Source: Guptibacillus algicola (lineage in GTDB: Bacteria > Bacillota > Bacilli > Bacillales > Guptibacillaceae). From it: a stretch of 64,000 nt of DNA. The stretch spans positions 1 through 64,000 of the forward strand of contig NZ_JAIVAF010000007.1 in NCBI RefSeq assembly GCF_020171805.1, in the 5' to 3' direction. The notes under the pieces were generated by a model. That model was not told the DNA's origin. It did no database searches and saw only the letters and a list, made by a program, of their open reading frames with translations. Positions 9,206-19,030 of this stretch are shown here, piece by piece. Position 1 is the first letter of the stretch. Each line of letters opens with the position of its first letter. The position numbers and the translations under genes were made by a program.

Positions 9206-10593
9206 ACGAAGAATGTGGAGTGTTTGGTATCTGGGGTCACCCAGATGCCGCTACACTCACGTATTACGGGCTTCATAGTCTTCAACATCGCGGACAGGAA
9301 GGCACCGGAATCGTGACCACAGATGGTGAACGTCTCAATCTTCATAAAGGACTTGGACTCGTGAACGATGTTTATGGACCGGAAGATTTGCAGGCACTTG
9401 ATGGAAACGCGGCCATTGGCCATGTTCGATACTCAACAGCAGGAGGAGGAGGCTATGAAAATGTTCAGCCTCTTTTATTTCGCTCACAGAATGGTGGATT
9501 AGCTCTTGCTCATAATGGAAATCTCGTAAACGCGAATGCGTTGAAACATCAGCTTGAAGGTCAAGGCAGCATCTTTCAAACGACTTCTGACACGGAAGTT
9601 GTCGCTCACTTGATCAAAAGAAGCGGGTATTTAAGCCTTAAAGAAAAGGTGAAAAATGCTCTAACGATGGTAAAAGGCGCTTACGCTTTCCTTATGATGA
9701 CCGAAAACGAGATGATGGTAGCCCTTGATCCTCATGGACTACGCCCCCTTTCTTTAGGACGTCTTGGTGAAGGGTATGTTGTCGCATCTGAAACGTGTGC
9801 GTTTGACCTTATTGGGGCTGAGTATATTCGTGATGTACAACCTGGTGAACTTCTTACTATTAGTGATGAGGGAATTGAATCCGATCGTTTCTCATCTCAG
9901 ATGTCTCGTGCAATTTGTAGTATGGAGTATATTTACTTCTCAAGACCAGATAGCAATATCGAGAACATCAACGTGCATACATCTAGAAAGAATCTCGGTA
10001 AAAAGCTAGCAAATGAAGCGCAGGTTGAAGCAGATATCGTGACGGGTGTTCCGGATTCTAGTATTTCTGCAGCGATTGGATACGCAGAAGAATCAGGCAT
10101 CCCTTATGAAATGGGCTTGATAAAAAATCGATATGTAGGTAGAACGTTTATCCAGCCTTCACAGGAGTTAAGAGAACAAGGTGTGAAGATGAAGCTTGCC
10201 CCTGTTCGAGGAGTCGTTGAAGGGAAGCGAGTCGTCATTGTAGATGATTCGATCGTTCGCGGTACAACAAGTAGAAGAATTGTGAAGATGCTAAGAGAAG
10301 CGGGTGCGAAAGAGGTTCATGTTCGAATTAGTGCACCTCCAATCATAAGCCCTTGTTACTATGGAATCGATACGTCTAATTCGGGTGAACTAATTGCAGC
10401 GAAAATGAGCGTAGATGAGATGTGCGATGAGATCGGCGCAGACACGTTAAGCTTTCTATCGATAGATGGAATGACAGATGCAATCGGTAGAGACGATGAA
10501 AGCAGCGCGTGCGGTCAGTGCCTTGGCTGTTTTACTGGCTCGTATCCTACAGAGATCTATCCTGACACCGTTCATCCATACGAAAAAGTCTAA
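9181..10593 (+). CDS. purF: Amidophosphoribosyltransferase PurF
   Basis: PurF catalyses the committed step, PRPP plus glutamine to phosphoribosylamine. The 470-residue protein begins with an 11-residue propeptide ([11 protein letters not shown]) that is expected to be removed to expose the nucleophile Cys12 (ECGVFGI). It then shows the glutaminase motifs HRGQEGTGI and HNGNLVN. The PRPP-binding loop [14 protein letters not shown] follows. The cysteines of the B. subtilis-type 4Fe-4S cluster are retained (ICSMEY, SPCYYG, CGQCLGC), as in the oxygen-sensitive enzyme. Confidence 0.97.
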   Translation: MFGEIKGLNEECGVFGIWGHPDAATLTYYGLHSLQHRGQEGTGIVTTDGERLNLHKGLGLVNDVYGPEDLQALDGNAAIGHVRYSTAGGGGYENVQPLLFRSQNGGLALAHNGNLVNANALKHQLEGQGSIFQTTSDTEVVAHLIKRSGYLSLKEKVKNALTMVKGAYAFLMMTENEMMVALDPHGLRPLSLGRLGEGYVVASETCAFDLIGAEYIRDVQPGELLTISDEGIESDRFSSQMSRAICSMEYIYFSRPDSNIENINVHTSRKNLGKKLANEAQVEADIVTGVPDSSISAAIGYAEESGIPYEMGLIKNRYVGRTFIQPSQELREQGVKMKLAPVRGVVEGKRVVIVDDSIVRGTTSRRIVKMLREAGAKEVHVRISAPPIISPCYYGIDTSNSGELIAAKMSVDEMCDEIGADTLSFLSIDGMTDAIGRDDESSACGQCLGCFTGSYPTEIYPDTVHPYEKV

Positions 10594-10606
10594 CTGGGGG
10601 TTTATT

Positions 10607-11644
10607 ATGGCGGATGCTTATAGAAATGCCGGAGTCGATATTGAAGCGGGTTATGAAGCAGTAAATCGAATGAAAACACATGTGAATAAAACGAGTCGTC
10701 CTGGCGTAATGGGAGGGCTAGGTGGATTCGGTGGGATGTTTGATCTATCTGAACTTCCTTACGAGAAGCCTGTCCTTATCTCAGGAACAGACGGTGTGGG
10801 AACGAAGCTCATGCTCGCGATCGAGATGGATAAGCACGATACGATTGGAATCGATTGTGTCGCAATGTGTGTAAACGACGTCGTAGCACAGGGAGCTGAA
10901 CCTCTCTACTTTCTAGATTATATTGCTACAGGGAAGCTTAGACCGGAGCGTGTTGAAGAAATCGTGAAGGGTGTAGCGGACGGGTGTTCACTTGCTGGGT
11001 GTGCGTTAATCGGTGGTGAAACGGCAGAAATGCCTGATATGTACCAAGAGAACGATTATGATCTAGCTGGCTTTACCGTTGGTGCCGTTGAAAAGTCTAA
11101 GCTCATTCAACCAACCGATGTAAAAGAAGGCGACGTGTTAGTAGGCCTTGCTTCAAACGGTATCCACAGCAATGGGTTCTCTCTTGTCAGAAAGGTCATC
11201 AAAGAGAGTGGAATGGACCTCAAACAAACGTTTGATCAACTTGGAACGACGCTAGGCGAAGCGTTGCTAGCACCCACTCGCGTTTATGTGAAACCGATCT
11301 TGAACGTATTAGCATCTTATCCTGTTCATGGAATCGCGCATATTACTGGCGGAGGGTTCGAAGAGAATATTCCTCGCATGCTTCCTGAAGGTCTAACAGC
11401 TCAGATCGATTATGGCTCATGGCCTGTTCCACCAATCTTTGATCTAATTGAAAAGAGCGGGAACCTTTCTCGTAGAGAGATGTTCACTACGTTCAATATG
11501 GGCGTCGGAATGGTTCTTAGTGTACCTGGCTCAGAAGCTGTAGAAGTGATTAAACAGCTTGAAAAAGACGGCGAGCAGGCATTTGTAATCGGTCGCGTTA
11601 CACAAGGCGATCAACTCATATTCGGCGGTGGTGATTTAACGTGA
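10607..11644 (+). CDS. purM: Phosphoribosylformylglycinamidine cyclo-ligase PurM
   Basis: PurM closes the imidazole ring, converting FGAM to AIR with ATP. From the ATG at 10607 (SD TGGGGG six bases upstream) the protein has 345 residues, the usual size. An in-frame start at 10478 would lie deep inside purF and is rejected. Motifs are [38 protein letters not shown] and the [13 protein letters not shown] segment. The stop overlaps the GTG of purN. Confidence 0.97.
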   Translation: MADAYRNAGVDIEAGYEAVNRMKTHVNKTSRPGVMGGLGGFGGMFDLSELPYEKPVLISGTDGVGTKLMLAIEMDKHDTIGIDCVAMCVNDVVAQGAEPLYFLDYIATGKLRPERVEEIVKGVADGCSLAGCALIGGETAEMPDMYQENDYDLAGFTVGAVEKSKLIQPTDVKEGDVLVGLASNGIHSNGFSLVRKVIKESGMDLKQTFDQLGTTLGEALLAPTRVYVKPILNVLASYPVHGIAHITGGGFEENIPRMLPEGLTAQIDYGSWPVPPIFDLIEKSGNLSRREMFTTFNMGVGMVLSVPGSEAVEVIKQLEKDGEQAFVIGRVTQGDQLIFGGGDLT

Positions 11645-12228
11645 GCAATCTAGCTGTATTCGCATCAGGAAGTGGATCGAATTTCGAAGCGATTGCATCT
11701 GCAATTGAGAAAGGCTCACTCGATGCGGAAATTGCGTTAGTGGTCTGTGATCGACCTGGTGCAAAAGTAGAAAAAAGGGCAGAGCGCTTCGGCATTCCTG
11801 TCCTTTCCTTTTATCCTAAATCGTATGACTCAAAAGAAGAGTTTGAAACGTTCATCCTTCAACAGCTTAAGGACGCAGGTGTAGAGCTGATTGCTCTAGC
11901 TGGATATATGAGGCTGATCGGACCAACGCTCCTTCGTGCGTTTGAAGGTAGAATCATCAACATTCACCCATCGCTTCTTCCATCTTTTCCTGGAAAGGAT
12001 GCAATTGGTCAGGCGGTAGAAGCTAAAGTGAGAGTTAGCGGTGTGACAGTACATTATGTTGATGAAGGAATGGACACTGGACCGATTATCAATCAAGAAC
12101 CGATTAGAATCTCTACAGAAGATACAAGAGAAGAGGTAGAGAGCAAGATACAGGCTGTCGAACACAGGTTATATCCAGCCGTGATTCAATCTCTACTTCA
12201 AGATAAATCAATGGGTAGCAGGAGGTAA
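11641..12228 (+). CDS. purN: Phosphoribosylglycinamide formyltransferase PurN
   Basis: PurN transfers the formyl group of 10-formyl-THF to GAR. The 195-residue protein shows the N-terminal [11 protein letters not shown] phosphate-binding loop and the catalytic Asn-His region [12 protein letters not shown], followed by [17 protein letters not shown] with the catalytic Asp. Start is GTG, overlapping the purM stop (GTGA). Confidence 0.96.
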   Translation: MSNLAVFASGSGSNFEAIASAIEKGSLDAEIALVVCDRPGAKVEKRAERFGIPVLSFYPKSYDSKEEFETFILQQLKDAGVELIALAGYMRLIGPTLLRAFEGRIINIHPSLLPSFPGKDAIGQAVEAKVRVSGVTVHYVDEGMDTGPIINQEPIRISTEDTREEVESKIQAVEHRLYPAVIQSLLQDKSMGSRR

Positions 12229-12232
12229 TACG

Positions 12233-13771
12233 ATGACGATCAAACGTGCATTAATCAGCGTATCAGATAAAACAAACATTACGGAGTTTGCGAAAGGACT
12301 AGCAGACAAGGGGGTTGAGATTATTTCAACCGGAGGAACAAAACGCGCTCTTGAGGAAGCTGGCATTAACGTTGTTGGGATCTCTGATGTGACAGGCTTT
12401 CCGGAAATTTTAGATGGCCGTGTTAAAACACTCCACCCTAATGTACATAGCGGCCTTCTTGCGGTTCGAGACAATGAGGATCACCAAAAGCAGTTGGACG
12501 AGCATGGTATCACTCCGATCGACCTCGTCGTTGTGAACCTTTATCCATTCCAAGAAACGATTGCAAGTCCAGACGTGACGTACAGTGAAGCAATTGAGAA
12601 TATCGATATTGGCGGTCCTACAATGCTACGATCTGCTGCAAAGAACCACAAAGATGTCACTGTTGTTGTTCATCCTTCTGACTATGAGCGTGTGCTTCTG
12701 CAAGTACAGGAGAATGGAGATACAACAGGAATCCTACGCCAGGAACTTGCTGCGAAAGTATTTCGTCATACCGCTTCATACGATGCGATTATTTCAGAAT
12801 ACTTAACAGGAAAATCTGGCGAAGAAGAGCCAGAGTCTCTTACTGTCACGTTTGAGCGTAAACAAACGCTTAGGTATGGAGAAAATCCACACCAAAAGGC
12901 TGTGTTTTATAAAAAGCCACTTTCTAAAAACTCATCTATTGCATCTGCAAAACAATTGAACGGAAAAGAGCTTTCTTATAACAATATTAACGACGCTAAT
13001 GCGGCTCTTAATATCGTAAAAGAATTCGAAAAGCCTGCGGTAGTTGCGGTTAAGCATATGAACCCTTGTGGAGTAGGTACAGGCGAAACGATTGTAGAAG
13101 CCTATCAGAAAGCATATGAAGCAGACTCTACATCGATCTTTGGTGGCATCGTCGCATTGAATAGAGATGTTGACGAAGAAACAGCATTGAAATTAAAAGA
13201 AATCTTCTTAGAAATCATCATGGCACCGTCCTTTTCTGAAGAAGCACTTGCTGTTCTGACTAAGAAAAAGAATCTTAGACTATTGACGCTCGACGTTCAA
13301 GCATCAGCAGGTATCGAGCATCAGCTTACTTCAGTTAACGGTGGTTTGTTGCTACAGGAACAGGATCAATATGGATTCGATGAAGCAGAATTAACTGTAC
13401 CGACGGATCGTAAGCCAACTGATGAAGAATGGGAAGCGTTGAAGCTTGCATGGAAAGTTGTAAAACACGTGAAGTCTAATGCCATTGTCCTAACTAACAA
13501 AGACCAGACAGTTGGGGTAGGGGCCGGACAGATGAATCGAGTTGGTGCTGCTAAGATTGCGATCGAACAAGCGGGTGAGAAGGTTAACGGTTCTGTCCTG
13601 GGATCAGATGCATTCTTCCCTATGGACGATACGGTCGAAGCTGCTGGAAAAGCTGGTGTCACAGCGATTATTCAGCCTGGAGGGTCAATTCGGGATGAAG
13701 ATTCCATCAAAAAGGCGAATGAGTATGGCATCACGATGGTCTTTACCGGCATCAGACATTTCAAACATTAA
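12233..13771 (+). CDS. purH: Bifunctional AICAR transformylase/IMP cyclohydrolase PurH
   Basis: PurH performs the last two steps to IMP. The 512-residue protein has the N-terminal IMPCH domain ([28 protein letters not shown]) and the C-terminal transformylase domain with [24 protein letters not shown] and the SDAFFPMDD motif. AGGAGG lies 6 bases before the ATG. It follows purN after 4 bases. Confidence 0.97.
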   Translation: MTIKRALISVSDKTNITEFAKGLADKGVEIISTGGTKRALEEAGINVVGISDVTGFPEILDGRVKTLHPNVHSGLLAVRDNEDHQKQLDEHGITPIDLVVVNLYPFQETIASPDVTYSEAIENIDIGGPTMLRSAAKNHKDVTVVVHPSDYERVLLQVQENGDTTGILRQELAAKVFRHTASYDAIISEYLTGKSGEEEPESLTVTFERKQTLRYGENPHQKAVFYKKPLSKNSSIASAKQLNGKELSYNNINDANAALNIVKEFEKPAVVAVKHMNPCGVGTGETIVEAYQKAYEADSTSIFGGIVALNRDVDEETALKLKEIFLEIIMAPSFSEEALAVLTKKKNLRLLTLDVQASAGIEHQLTSVNGGLLLQEQDQYGFDEAELTVPTDRKPTDEEWEALKLAWKVVKHVKSNAIVLTNKDQTVGVGAGQMNRVGAAKIAIEQAGEKVNGSVLGSDAFFPMDDTVEAAGKAGVTAIIQPGGSIRDEDSIKKANEYGITMVFTGIRHFKH

Positions 13772-13786
13772 GAAGGAGGTAATTCG

Positions 13787-15055
13787 ATGAAGGTATTGAT
13801 TATTGGTCGCGGCGGGCGAGAGCATGCGATGGCATGGAAAGCTGCCGAGAGCGCTCTTGTTGATCAGGTATACGTAGCACCAGGAAATGCTGGCATGGAG
13901 AGTGTTAGCAAACTTGTTCCAATCGAGGAAGGTGATCACGAAGGTCTTATCGATTTTGCAACGAAAGAGGGAATTTCCCTTACGTTAGTTGGTCCAGAGC
14001 AGCCTTTGTTAGAAGGGATCGTCAACCGTTTTGAAGAAGCGGGTCTTCGCGTATTTGGTCCTACGAAAGAAGCTGCCTTAATAGAAGGAAGCAAAACGTT
14101 CGCAAAAGAACTAATGGCCGCGAGTGGTATACCTACCGCTGATTCGCAATCCTTCACGGATTACCAGGAAGCAAGAAACTATGTTGAAAAGGTCGGCGCA
14201 CCGATTGTTCTGAAAGCAGATGGTCTCGCCGCAGGAAAAGGTGTCGTTGTTGCGATGACGATGGATGAGGCACTAGAAAGCCTTCATAATATGATGGTCA
14301 ACAATCAGTTTGGAGAAGCGAGCGATCAGGTTGTAGTCGAGGAATTTCTAGAGGGTGAAGAATTTTCTTTGATGGCATTAGTAAATGGTGAGAATGTTCA
14401 TCCTCTCGTTATTTCACAGGATTATAAGAGGGCTTTTGAGGGTGATGAAGGACCGAACACAGGTGGAATGGGTGCATATTCACCAGTTCCGCAAATCTCA
14501 GAGCGTGTAGTTGAAGAGGCTATACAATCGGTCTTGTTACCAGCAGCAAAAGGTATGAAGGAAGCAGGAAGGTCATTTACAGGCATTCTGTATGCTGGCT
14601 TAATTTTGACGAAAAAGGGACCTGAAGTAATCGAATTTAACGCAAGATTCGGGGATCCTGAAACGCAGGTCGTGTTACCACGGCTCACTTCGGACTTTAT
14701 TGAAGTCATTCAAAACGTATTAGATGGTAAAGAAGTAAAGCTCACTTGGAATGAGAAAGCTGTTATGGGAGTTGTAGTGGCATCAGGGGGGTACCCTGGC
14801 CATTATGATAAAGGAAAGTCGATTACGGGTTTAAACGATGTCACTTCTGAAGCAATCGTCTTCCATGCGGGTACTAAGAAGAAAGGCGATCAATTCGTGA
14901 CGAATGGCGGCCGGGTTTTACTCATCTCAGCTTCAGGAGAAAATCTTAAGGAAGCAAGCGATTCTGTTTATAAGGAACTTGAGCGCATTCATGTAGAGGA
15001 TGGCTTTTACAGAACCGATATTGGGCATCGCGCTATTTCACGCGTTTCTTCTTGA
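13787..15055 (+). CDS. purD: Phosphoribosylamine-glycine ligase PurD
   Basis: PurD ligates glycine to phosphoribosylamine with ATP to give GAR, the second step of the pathway. The 422-residue protein shows VLIIGRGGREHAMAWK at the start, the ATP-grasp loop LKADGLAAGKGVVVA and the FNARFGDPETQ metal-binding motif. AAGGAGG lies upstream. It is the last gene of the operon. Its 3' end overlaps a convergent microprotein gene (15033-15134, minus strand). Confidence 0.97.
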   Translation: MKVLIIGRGGREHAMAWKAAESALVDQVYVAPGNAGMESVSKLVPIEEGDHEGLIDFATKEGISLTLVGPEQPLLEGIVNRFEEAGLRVFGPTKEAALIEGSKTFAKELMAASGIPTADSQSFTDYQEARNYVEKVGAPIVLKADGLAAGKGVVVAMTMDEALESLHNMMVNNQFGEASDQVVVEEFLEGEEFSLMALVNGENVHPLVISQDYKRAFEGDEGPNTGGMGAYSPVPQISERVVEEAIQSVLLPAAKGMKEAGRSFTGILYAGLILTKKGPEVIEFNARFGDPETQVVLPRLTSDFIEVIQNVLDGKEVKLTWNEKAVMGVVVASGGYPGHYDKGKSITGLNDVTSEAIVFHAGTKKKGDQFVTNGGRVLLISASGENLKEASDSVYKELERIHVEDGFYRTDIGHRAISRVSS

Positions 15056-15134
15056 TATAAGCAAATGATATAGCAATAATACTACCGATCAATAATGTGT
15101 AGATCACCCACGTGTCTGTAATATATTCAAGCAC
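15033..15134 (-). CDS. EYxxD-motif small membrane protein (33 residues)
   Basis: On the minus strand a GTG at 15134 is preceded by a perfect AAGGAGGT SD with 6-base spacing and opens a 33-codon frame. The product is an N-terminal MLEYITDTW, a single hydrophobic helix of about 18 residues, then a basic tail YIKKKRVK. The opening fits what I recall as the EYxxD-motif small membrane proteins of Bacillaceae, of unknown function. The predicted topology by the positive-inside rule is N-out, C-in. The last 23 bases overlap the end of purD in the convergent direction. Confidence 0.75.
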   Translation of the reverse strand: MLEYITDTWVIYTLLIGSIIAISFAYIKKKRVK

Positions 15135-15161
15135 AATAAAACCTCCTTTTGTTATGTTACG

Positions 15162-15198
15162 AAAACTTCCCTGTAGCCAGGGAAGTTTTTTCTTTTGT
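15162..15198 (+). terminator. Intrinsic terminator after purD
   Basis: A perfect 10-bp stem AACTTCCCTG/CAGGGAAGTT (15164-15173 with 15178-15187, loop TAGC) is followed by TTTTTCTTTT on the plus strand. It ends the pur operon about 110 bases past purD. The A-rich left flank is shorter, so leftward termination for the DUF2892 gene is possible but weaker. Confidence 0.85.
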
Positions 15199-15211
15199 AT
15201 TTATTAGATAA

Positions 15212-15460
15212 TCAAGAAGGGTTGATTACTTTTTCAAGAGCTGTTTCATCAGGGTCGCGGTTTTCTTCCTGATTCATGAGATCGACGATTGGACAGTATC
15301 GCGTATGTCCTTCAGCAATCTTCAAAGCTCCTGCAGCGGCTAGTAAAAGTGACGAAGAAACGTTTTCGTTTTTGCATAATTTGGCGGTTGACCAAGACAG
15401 GAGTGTAAACCCTGCAGTTAATCGAATGAATGCGTTCATCATACTGATATTTGGCTTCAT
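15212..15460 (-). CDS. DUF2892/YgaP-like small membrane protein
   Basis: This 82-residue protein has two predicted hydrophobic stretches (about residues 10-25 and 34-47) with the pattern NAFIRLTAGFTLLSW then SSSLLLAAAGALKIAEGHTRYCPI, which resembles the inner-membrane DUF2892 domain found alone or fused to rhodanese domains. The conserved cysteine (YCPI) is retained, followed by an acidic tail. No activity is known for the stand-alone form. An AAGGGAG SD lies upstream. It is transcribed against the pur operon and divergently from yerA. Confidence 0.78.
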   Translation of the reverse strand: MKPNISMMNAFIRLTAGFTLLSWSTAKLCKNENVSSSLLLAAAGALKIAEGHTRYCPIVDLMNQEENRDPDETALEKVINPS

Positions 15461-15553
15461 AGTGAAAAACTCCCTTCAACGATTTAAATCAGCACTAACA
15501 ACTTTTCTAAATTATGTTAAAATAGAGAAAACTTATTGAAACGAGGGAAGGAC

Positions 15554-17293
15554 ATGCCTAAGCGAAAGTATTTATGGACGAAGCAGAAATTGAGACAACA
15601 TGTAAAGGTTGTGTCCGGCGAATTGCCTCCATCAATCGTCTTATATCATGCAACGTATTTAAACAACGCCTTAAAAAAATGGATCACCTCAAATATATGG
15701 ATTTATGAGGATCGAATCGTATACGTTGGAGATGAATTGCCTGAAGAAAATCCTGAGACGGAATGGATCGATTGTGAAGGGAACTATATCGTACCTGGTT
15801 ACATTGAACCTCATGCCCATCCGTTTCAACTTTATAATCCCCTATCACTTGCTCGCTATGCATCAAACAGGGGAACGACGACAATGATCAATGATAACTT
15901 GTTTTTCTTGTTAGGTTTACCACAAAAGAAAGCGCTTACAATATTGGATGAGCTCGACAAATTCCCTGTCTCTATGTTTTGGTGGGCACGGTATGATTCA
16001 CAAACTCAGTTGTTGGATGAAGAAACAATTACGAATAAGAAGATGAAAGAATGGCTTTCACATCCGCTTGTTATACAGGGGGGAGAACTAACTGCGTGGC
16101 CCGATGTTATAGCAGGCGACGATGAAATTCTAGAATGGATGCAAGAGACACACAGGTTAGGGAAGCCAGTTGAAGGACACTTGCCAGGAGCATCGTTAAA
16201 GACATTAACGAAGATGGGACTCTATGGCGTTTCTTGTGATCATGAGGCAATGACAGGGGAAGAAGCTCTTCGCAGAGTTGAAATGGGAATGATGACGTCT
16301 TTACGTTATTCTTCCATACGCCCTGATTTACCCGTTATCCTTGAATCGTTAATCGAAAAAGGGGTCGACTGTTTTGATCGAATGATGATGAACACCGATG
16401 GATCTACGCCTACTTTTCTCGAACAGGGTATGACGGATAAGCTTGTATCGATTGCTTTAGATAAAGGTGTACCAGTGGAAGATGCTTATGCGATGGTGTC
16501 ATATAATGTCGCAAACCACTACGGTATAACGGATACACATGGTATGATAGCACCTGGAAGACTTGCTCATATCAACTTTTTGGAATCAAAGCATAATCCA
16601 ACACCAGTATCCGTTATAGCACGCGGAAAATGGATTAAGCGTGATGGTGTTGAAGTATATAGTGATTGGTCGTTTGATTGGGAAGATCAAGGTCTCGTTC
16701 TAGATCAAGAAAGTTGGAAGTTAGAAAAGGATGATCTGAGCTTTTCTGGACCAGCTGGAATCGAAATGATTAACGCAGTGATTACAAAACCATATAACCT
16801 TTCATATGAGACGGCAGTGGACGAACTTCCTTCAGATCATGATGAGAGTTTCATGATGCTTCTTAGTAAGGAAGGCAAGTGGCGAGTGAATACGATTGTG
16901 AAAGGTTTTGCGAATAAGGTCAATGGCTTCGCGAGTAGCTTCTCAAATTCAGGGGATTTCATCTTGATCGGTAAGAAAAAAACGGATATGATCGCAGCTT
17001 TAGAAAGAGTGAGGTCGATCGGTGGTGGTATTGTCCTAGTAGAAAATGGTGAGGTCGTTGTGGAAATCCCACTCCCTTTGATGGGCAAGATGTCGCCATT
17101 ACCGCTCGAGGAAGTCATCGAACAAGAGAAAAAAATGGTAACAGAATTAAAAGAACGAGGGTATCCATTTGATGATCCCGTTTATAGTTTACTGTTCTTT
17201 TCATCTACTCATTTACCATTTGTACGGTTGACTCAACAGGGAATTTATGATGTAAAGAGAAAGACGGTACTTTTTCCTGCGATAATGCGGTAA
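15554..17293 (+). CDS. yerA: Adenine deaminase-like amidohydrolase YerA
   Basis: This 579-residue metal-dependent hydrolase matches the adenine deaminase (AdeC-like) superfamily. It has an N-terminal beta domain, then PGYIEPHAHPF carrying the HxH metal pair, a GHLPGA segment and a C-terminal domain ending in a SSTHLPFVRLT-like segment. B. subtilis YerA, at the same place after the pur operon, is annotated as a putative adenine deaminase; activity there is unproven to my knowledge. The ATG at 15554 with GAGGGAAG before it is preferred to a TTG at 15536 that lacks an SD. Purine salvage would fit its position. Confidence 0.85.
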   Translation: MPKRKYLWTKQKLRQHVKVVSGELPPSIVLYHATYLNNALKKWITSNIWIYEDRIVYVGDELPEENPETEWIDCEGNYIVPGYIEPHAHPFQLYNPLSLARYASNRGTTTMINDNLFFLLGLPQKKALTILDELDKFPVSMFWWARYDSQTQLLDEETITNKKMKEWLSHPLVIQGGELTAWPDVIAGDDEILEWMQETHRLGKPVEGHLPGASLKTLTKMGLYGVSCDHEAMTGEEALRRVEMGMMTSLRYSSIRPDLPVILESLIEKGVDCFDRMMMNTDGSTPTFLEQGMTDKLVSIALDKGVPVEDAYAMVSYNVANHYGITDTHGMIAPGRLAHINFLESKHNPTPVSVIARGKWIKRDGVEVYSDWSFDWEDQGLVLDQESWKLEKDDLSFSGPAGIEMINAVITKPYNLSYETAVDELPSDHDESFMMLLSKEGKWRVNTIVKGFANKVNGFASSFSNSGDFILIGKKKTDMIAALERVRSIGGGIVLVENGEVVVEIPLPLMGKMSPLPLEEVIEQEKKMVTELKERGYPFDDPVYSLLFFSSTHLPFVRLTQQGIYDVKRKTVLFPAIMR

Positions 17294-17336
17294 AATATAA
17301 AAGGATAGACTTTATAAGCAAAGGGGGCGTGACGAC

Positions 17337-18350
17337 GTGGGGAAATTGCGCGTCTCACTGGCAATTATTTTGTCTGTAGGGTTGCTTGCCGGCTGTTCTC
17401 AAAAAGAACCTTCTCAGAAAACAGGAGCAGAATCAGCAAGCGTTCAAGAGTCATCAATGAATAAAAAAGTTGATCAAATTCAATCAGAAAAAGCTCCACT
17501 TACTGGAGTTGCTACTGAGAATAGCGATCAACGTGTAATCGCTGTAGTCGTGAATAATCATCCGAAAGCGAGGCCACAGTCTGGACTTCATAAAGCAGAT
17601 ATCGTATACGAAATGCTTGTTGAAGGAAAAATCACGAGGTTGTTAGCGATTTATCAAAGCGATTATCCAGAAGTTATTGGGCCAGTTCGAAGTGCTCGGG
17701 ATTATTTTATTGAGTTAAATGCAGGATTTAACGGAATTTTTGTCGCGCATGGGTATTCACCTTCTGCTCAAGCGATCTTAAATTCTGGTGCAGTCGATCA
17801 CTTAAATGGCATGCAATATGATGGAACGTTATTTGAGCGCGATTCATCCAGAAAGGCGCCACACAATTCATATATCACCACTGACAGTATTAAAAAAGGC
17901 GCAACTAATAATGGATATGAACTGAAACAAAGTCCTGAATCTTTTATTTTTGATAAAGAAAAAAGAGATTCAAAAGAAGATACATCTGTAAAACTTTCTT
18001 ATAGCGACATGTATCAACTTTCGTACCGATACAATGATGGGGTTTACAAGAGATTTGTGAATGATGAATTGATGAAAGATCGTGAAACAATTGATCCGAT
18101 CGCATTGGAGAATGTCCTGATCGTTGAAGCGAATCATCGGATTATTGATGATTATGGCAGAAGGGCGATCGATTTAGAATCTGGCGGAAATGCAGTTTTA
18201 CTACAAGAAGGTGTAAAAACAGAAATAAAGTGGAAAAATGAAAATGGACGCATTACCGCGGTGAAAGACGGGAGTTCCGTTCCGCTTATTCCAGGACAGA
18301 CCTGGGTGAATATCGTACCTGATATAAATATGGTTACAAGTAATCAGTAA
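17337..18350 (+). CDS. yerB: DUF3048 lipoprotein YerB
   Basis: The 337-residue product starts with a lipoprotein signal peptide (basic start, hydrophobic core, lipobox LLAGC with Cys20). It is therefore expected on the outer face of the membrane. The rest matches DUF3048 N- and C-terminal domains, including ARPQSGLHKADIVYEMLVEG and GPVRSARDYFIEL. Function is unknown. Start is GTG at 17337 with AAGGGGGC eight bases upstream. It lies between yerA and yerC as in B. subtilis. Confidence 0.88.
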   Translation: MGKLRVSLAIILSVGLLAGCSQKEPSQKTGAESASVQESSMNKKVDQIQSEKAPLTGVATENSDQRVIAVVVNNHPKARPQSGLHKADIVYEMLVEGKITRLLAIYQSDYPEVIGPVRSARDYFIELNAGFNGIFVAHGYSPSAQAILNSGAVDHLNGMQYDGTLFERDSSRKAPHNSYITTDSIKKGATNNGYELKQSPESFIFDKEKRDSKEDTSVKLSYSDMYQLSYRYNDGVYKRFVNDELMKDRETIDPIALENVLIVEANHRIIDDYGRRAIDLESGGNAVLLQEGVKTEIKWKNENGRITAVKDGSSVPLIPGQTWVNIVPDINMVTSNQ

Positions 18351-18365
18351 GGAGAGTGCTAATAC

Positions 18366-18662
18366 ATGCAAATTGATAAACTACGAGGTAAAACACTCGA
18401 TCAACTTTTTGAATCTATTCTTTCATTGAAAGATCTAGAAGAATGCTATTTGTTCTTTGATGATCTTGCAACCGTTAACGAAATTCAATCGTTGGCACAG
18501 CGACTAGAGGTTGCTAGAATGCTTCGAGAAGGCTATACGTATCATAAGATCGAAACGGAAACAGGCGCAAGCACAGCTACTATTTCACGTGTGAAACGTT
18601 GCCTGAACTATGGTAACGATGGATATCAAATGACACTCGATCGTGTCCATAATAATGATTAA
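18366..18662 (+). CDS. yerC: TrpR-like DNA-binding protein YerC/YecD
   Basis: The 98-residue protein belongs to the YerC/YecD family of Trp-repressor-like helix-turn-helix proteins. Helix-turn-helix residues are seen at EIQSLAQRLEVARML and YTYHKIETETGASTATISRVKR. No ligand or target is established for the family. It follows yerB by 15 bases with a GGAGAG SD and is closed by a strong terminator. Confidence 0.88.
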   Translation: MQIDKLRGKTLDQLFESILSLKDLEECYLFFDDLATVNEIQSLAQRLEVARMLREGYTYHKIETETGASTATISRVKRCLNYGNDGYQMTLDRVHNND

Positions 18663-18673
18663 TTTTGAAAAAT

Positions 18674-18698
18674 GAGCCGGTTTTCGGCTCTTTTTTTT
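18674..18698 (+). terminator. Intrinsic terminator after yerC
   Basis: Stem GAGCCG/CGGCTC (18674-18679 with 18685-18690) is followed by eight T residues, 12 bases after the yerC stop. Confidence 0.92.
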
Positions 18699-18711
18699 GG
18701 TTTTGAGTAAA

Positions 18712-18980
18712 AAAAGCGAGCCCACTTCCGCATTTCGTATGTCCACCTTCTGGTCGCAGGAACTCCAATATTTCACTCTTTCATAGGAATACAAAAAGCG
18801 TGTTTCCATTCAAGAGTTCCAATATTTCCGTTCCAAAACGCGCCCCTCCGCTTTTCTTGTCTAGCTGCAGTGGGCCAAATCCTTCGGTCGTTTCACCCTT
18901 GCGATTGAGACACAAATCGTCTCATTCGCAAGGGCTCCAACGCCCTACGGATTTAAACGGGCCCACTTCCGCTTTTCGTT
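18712..18980. repeat. Large intergenic hairpin repeat between yerC and pcrB
   Basis: No gene is supported in the 368 bases between yerC and pcrB. A large imperfect hairpin spans 18869-18967. Its outer arms are AGTGGGC/GCCCACT, middle arms AAATCC/GGATTT (18877-18882 with 18949-18954), and an inner 16-bp stem (18896-18911 with 18919-18934) has one mismatch. The right border GCCCACTTCCGCTTTTCG is partly repeated at 18719-18736, and CTCCGCTTTTCTTGTCTAGCTGC precedes the hairpin. A second pair, TCCAATATTTC, recurs at 18764 and 18818. The CCGCTTTTCTTGTCTAGCT string resembles a dispersed non-coding repeat of Bacillaceae genomes. Confidence 0.7.
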
Positions 18981-19030
18981 GTTTCTCTGATATAATCCAA
19001 TTTATGAGGAAAAGTAGGAGGAGCGGTTTG

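Noticed and set aside
18800-19030. A 77-codon in-frame extension of pcrB running back through the intergenic region
   Set aside because: The extension translates the hairpin repeat, has no SD at its start, and adds residues absent in PcrB; ATG 19031 has an ideal SD and gives the family length.
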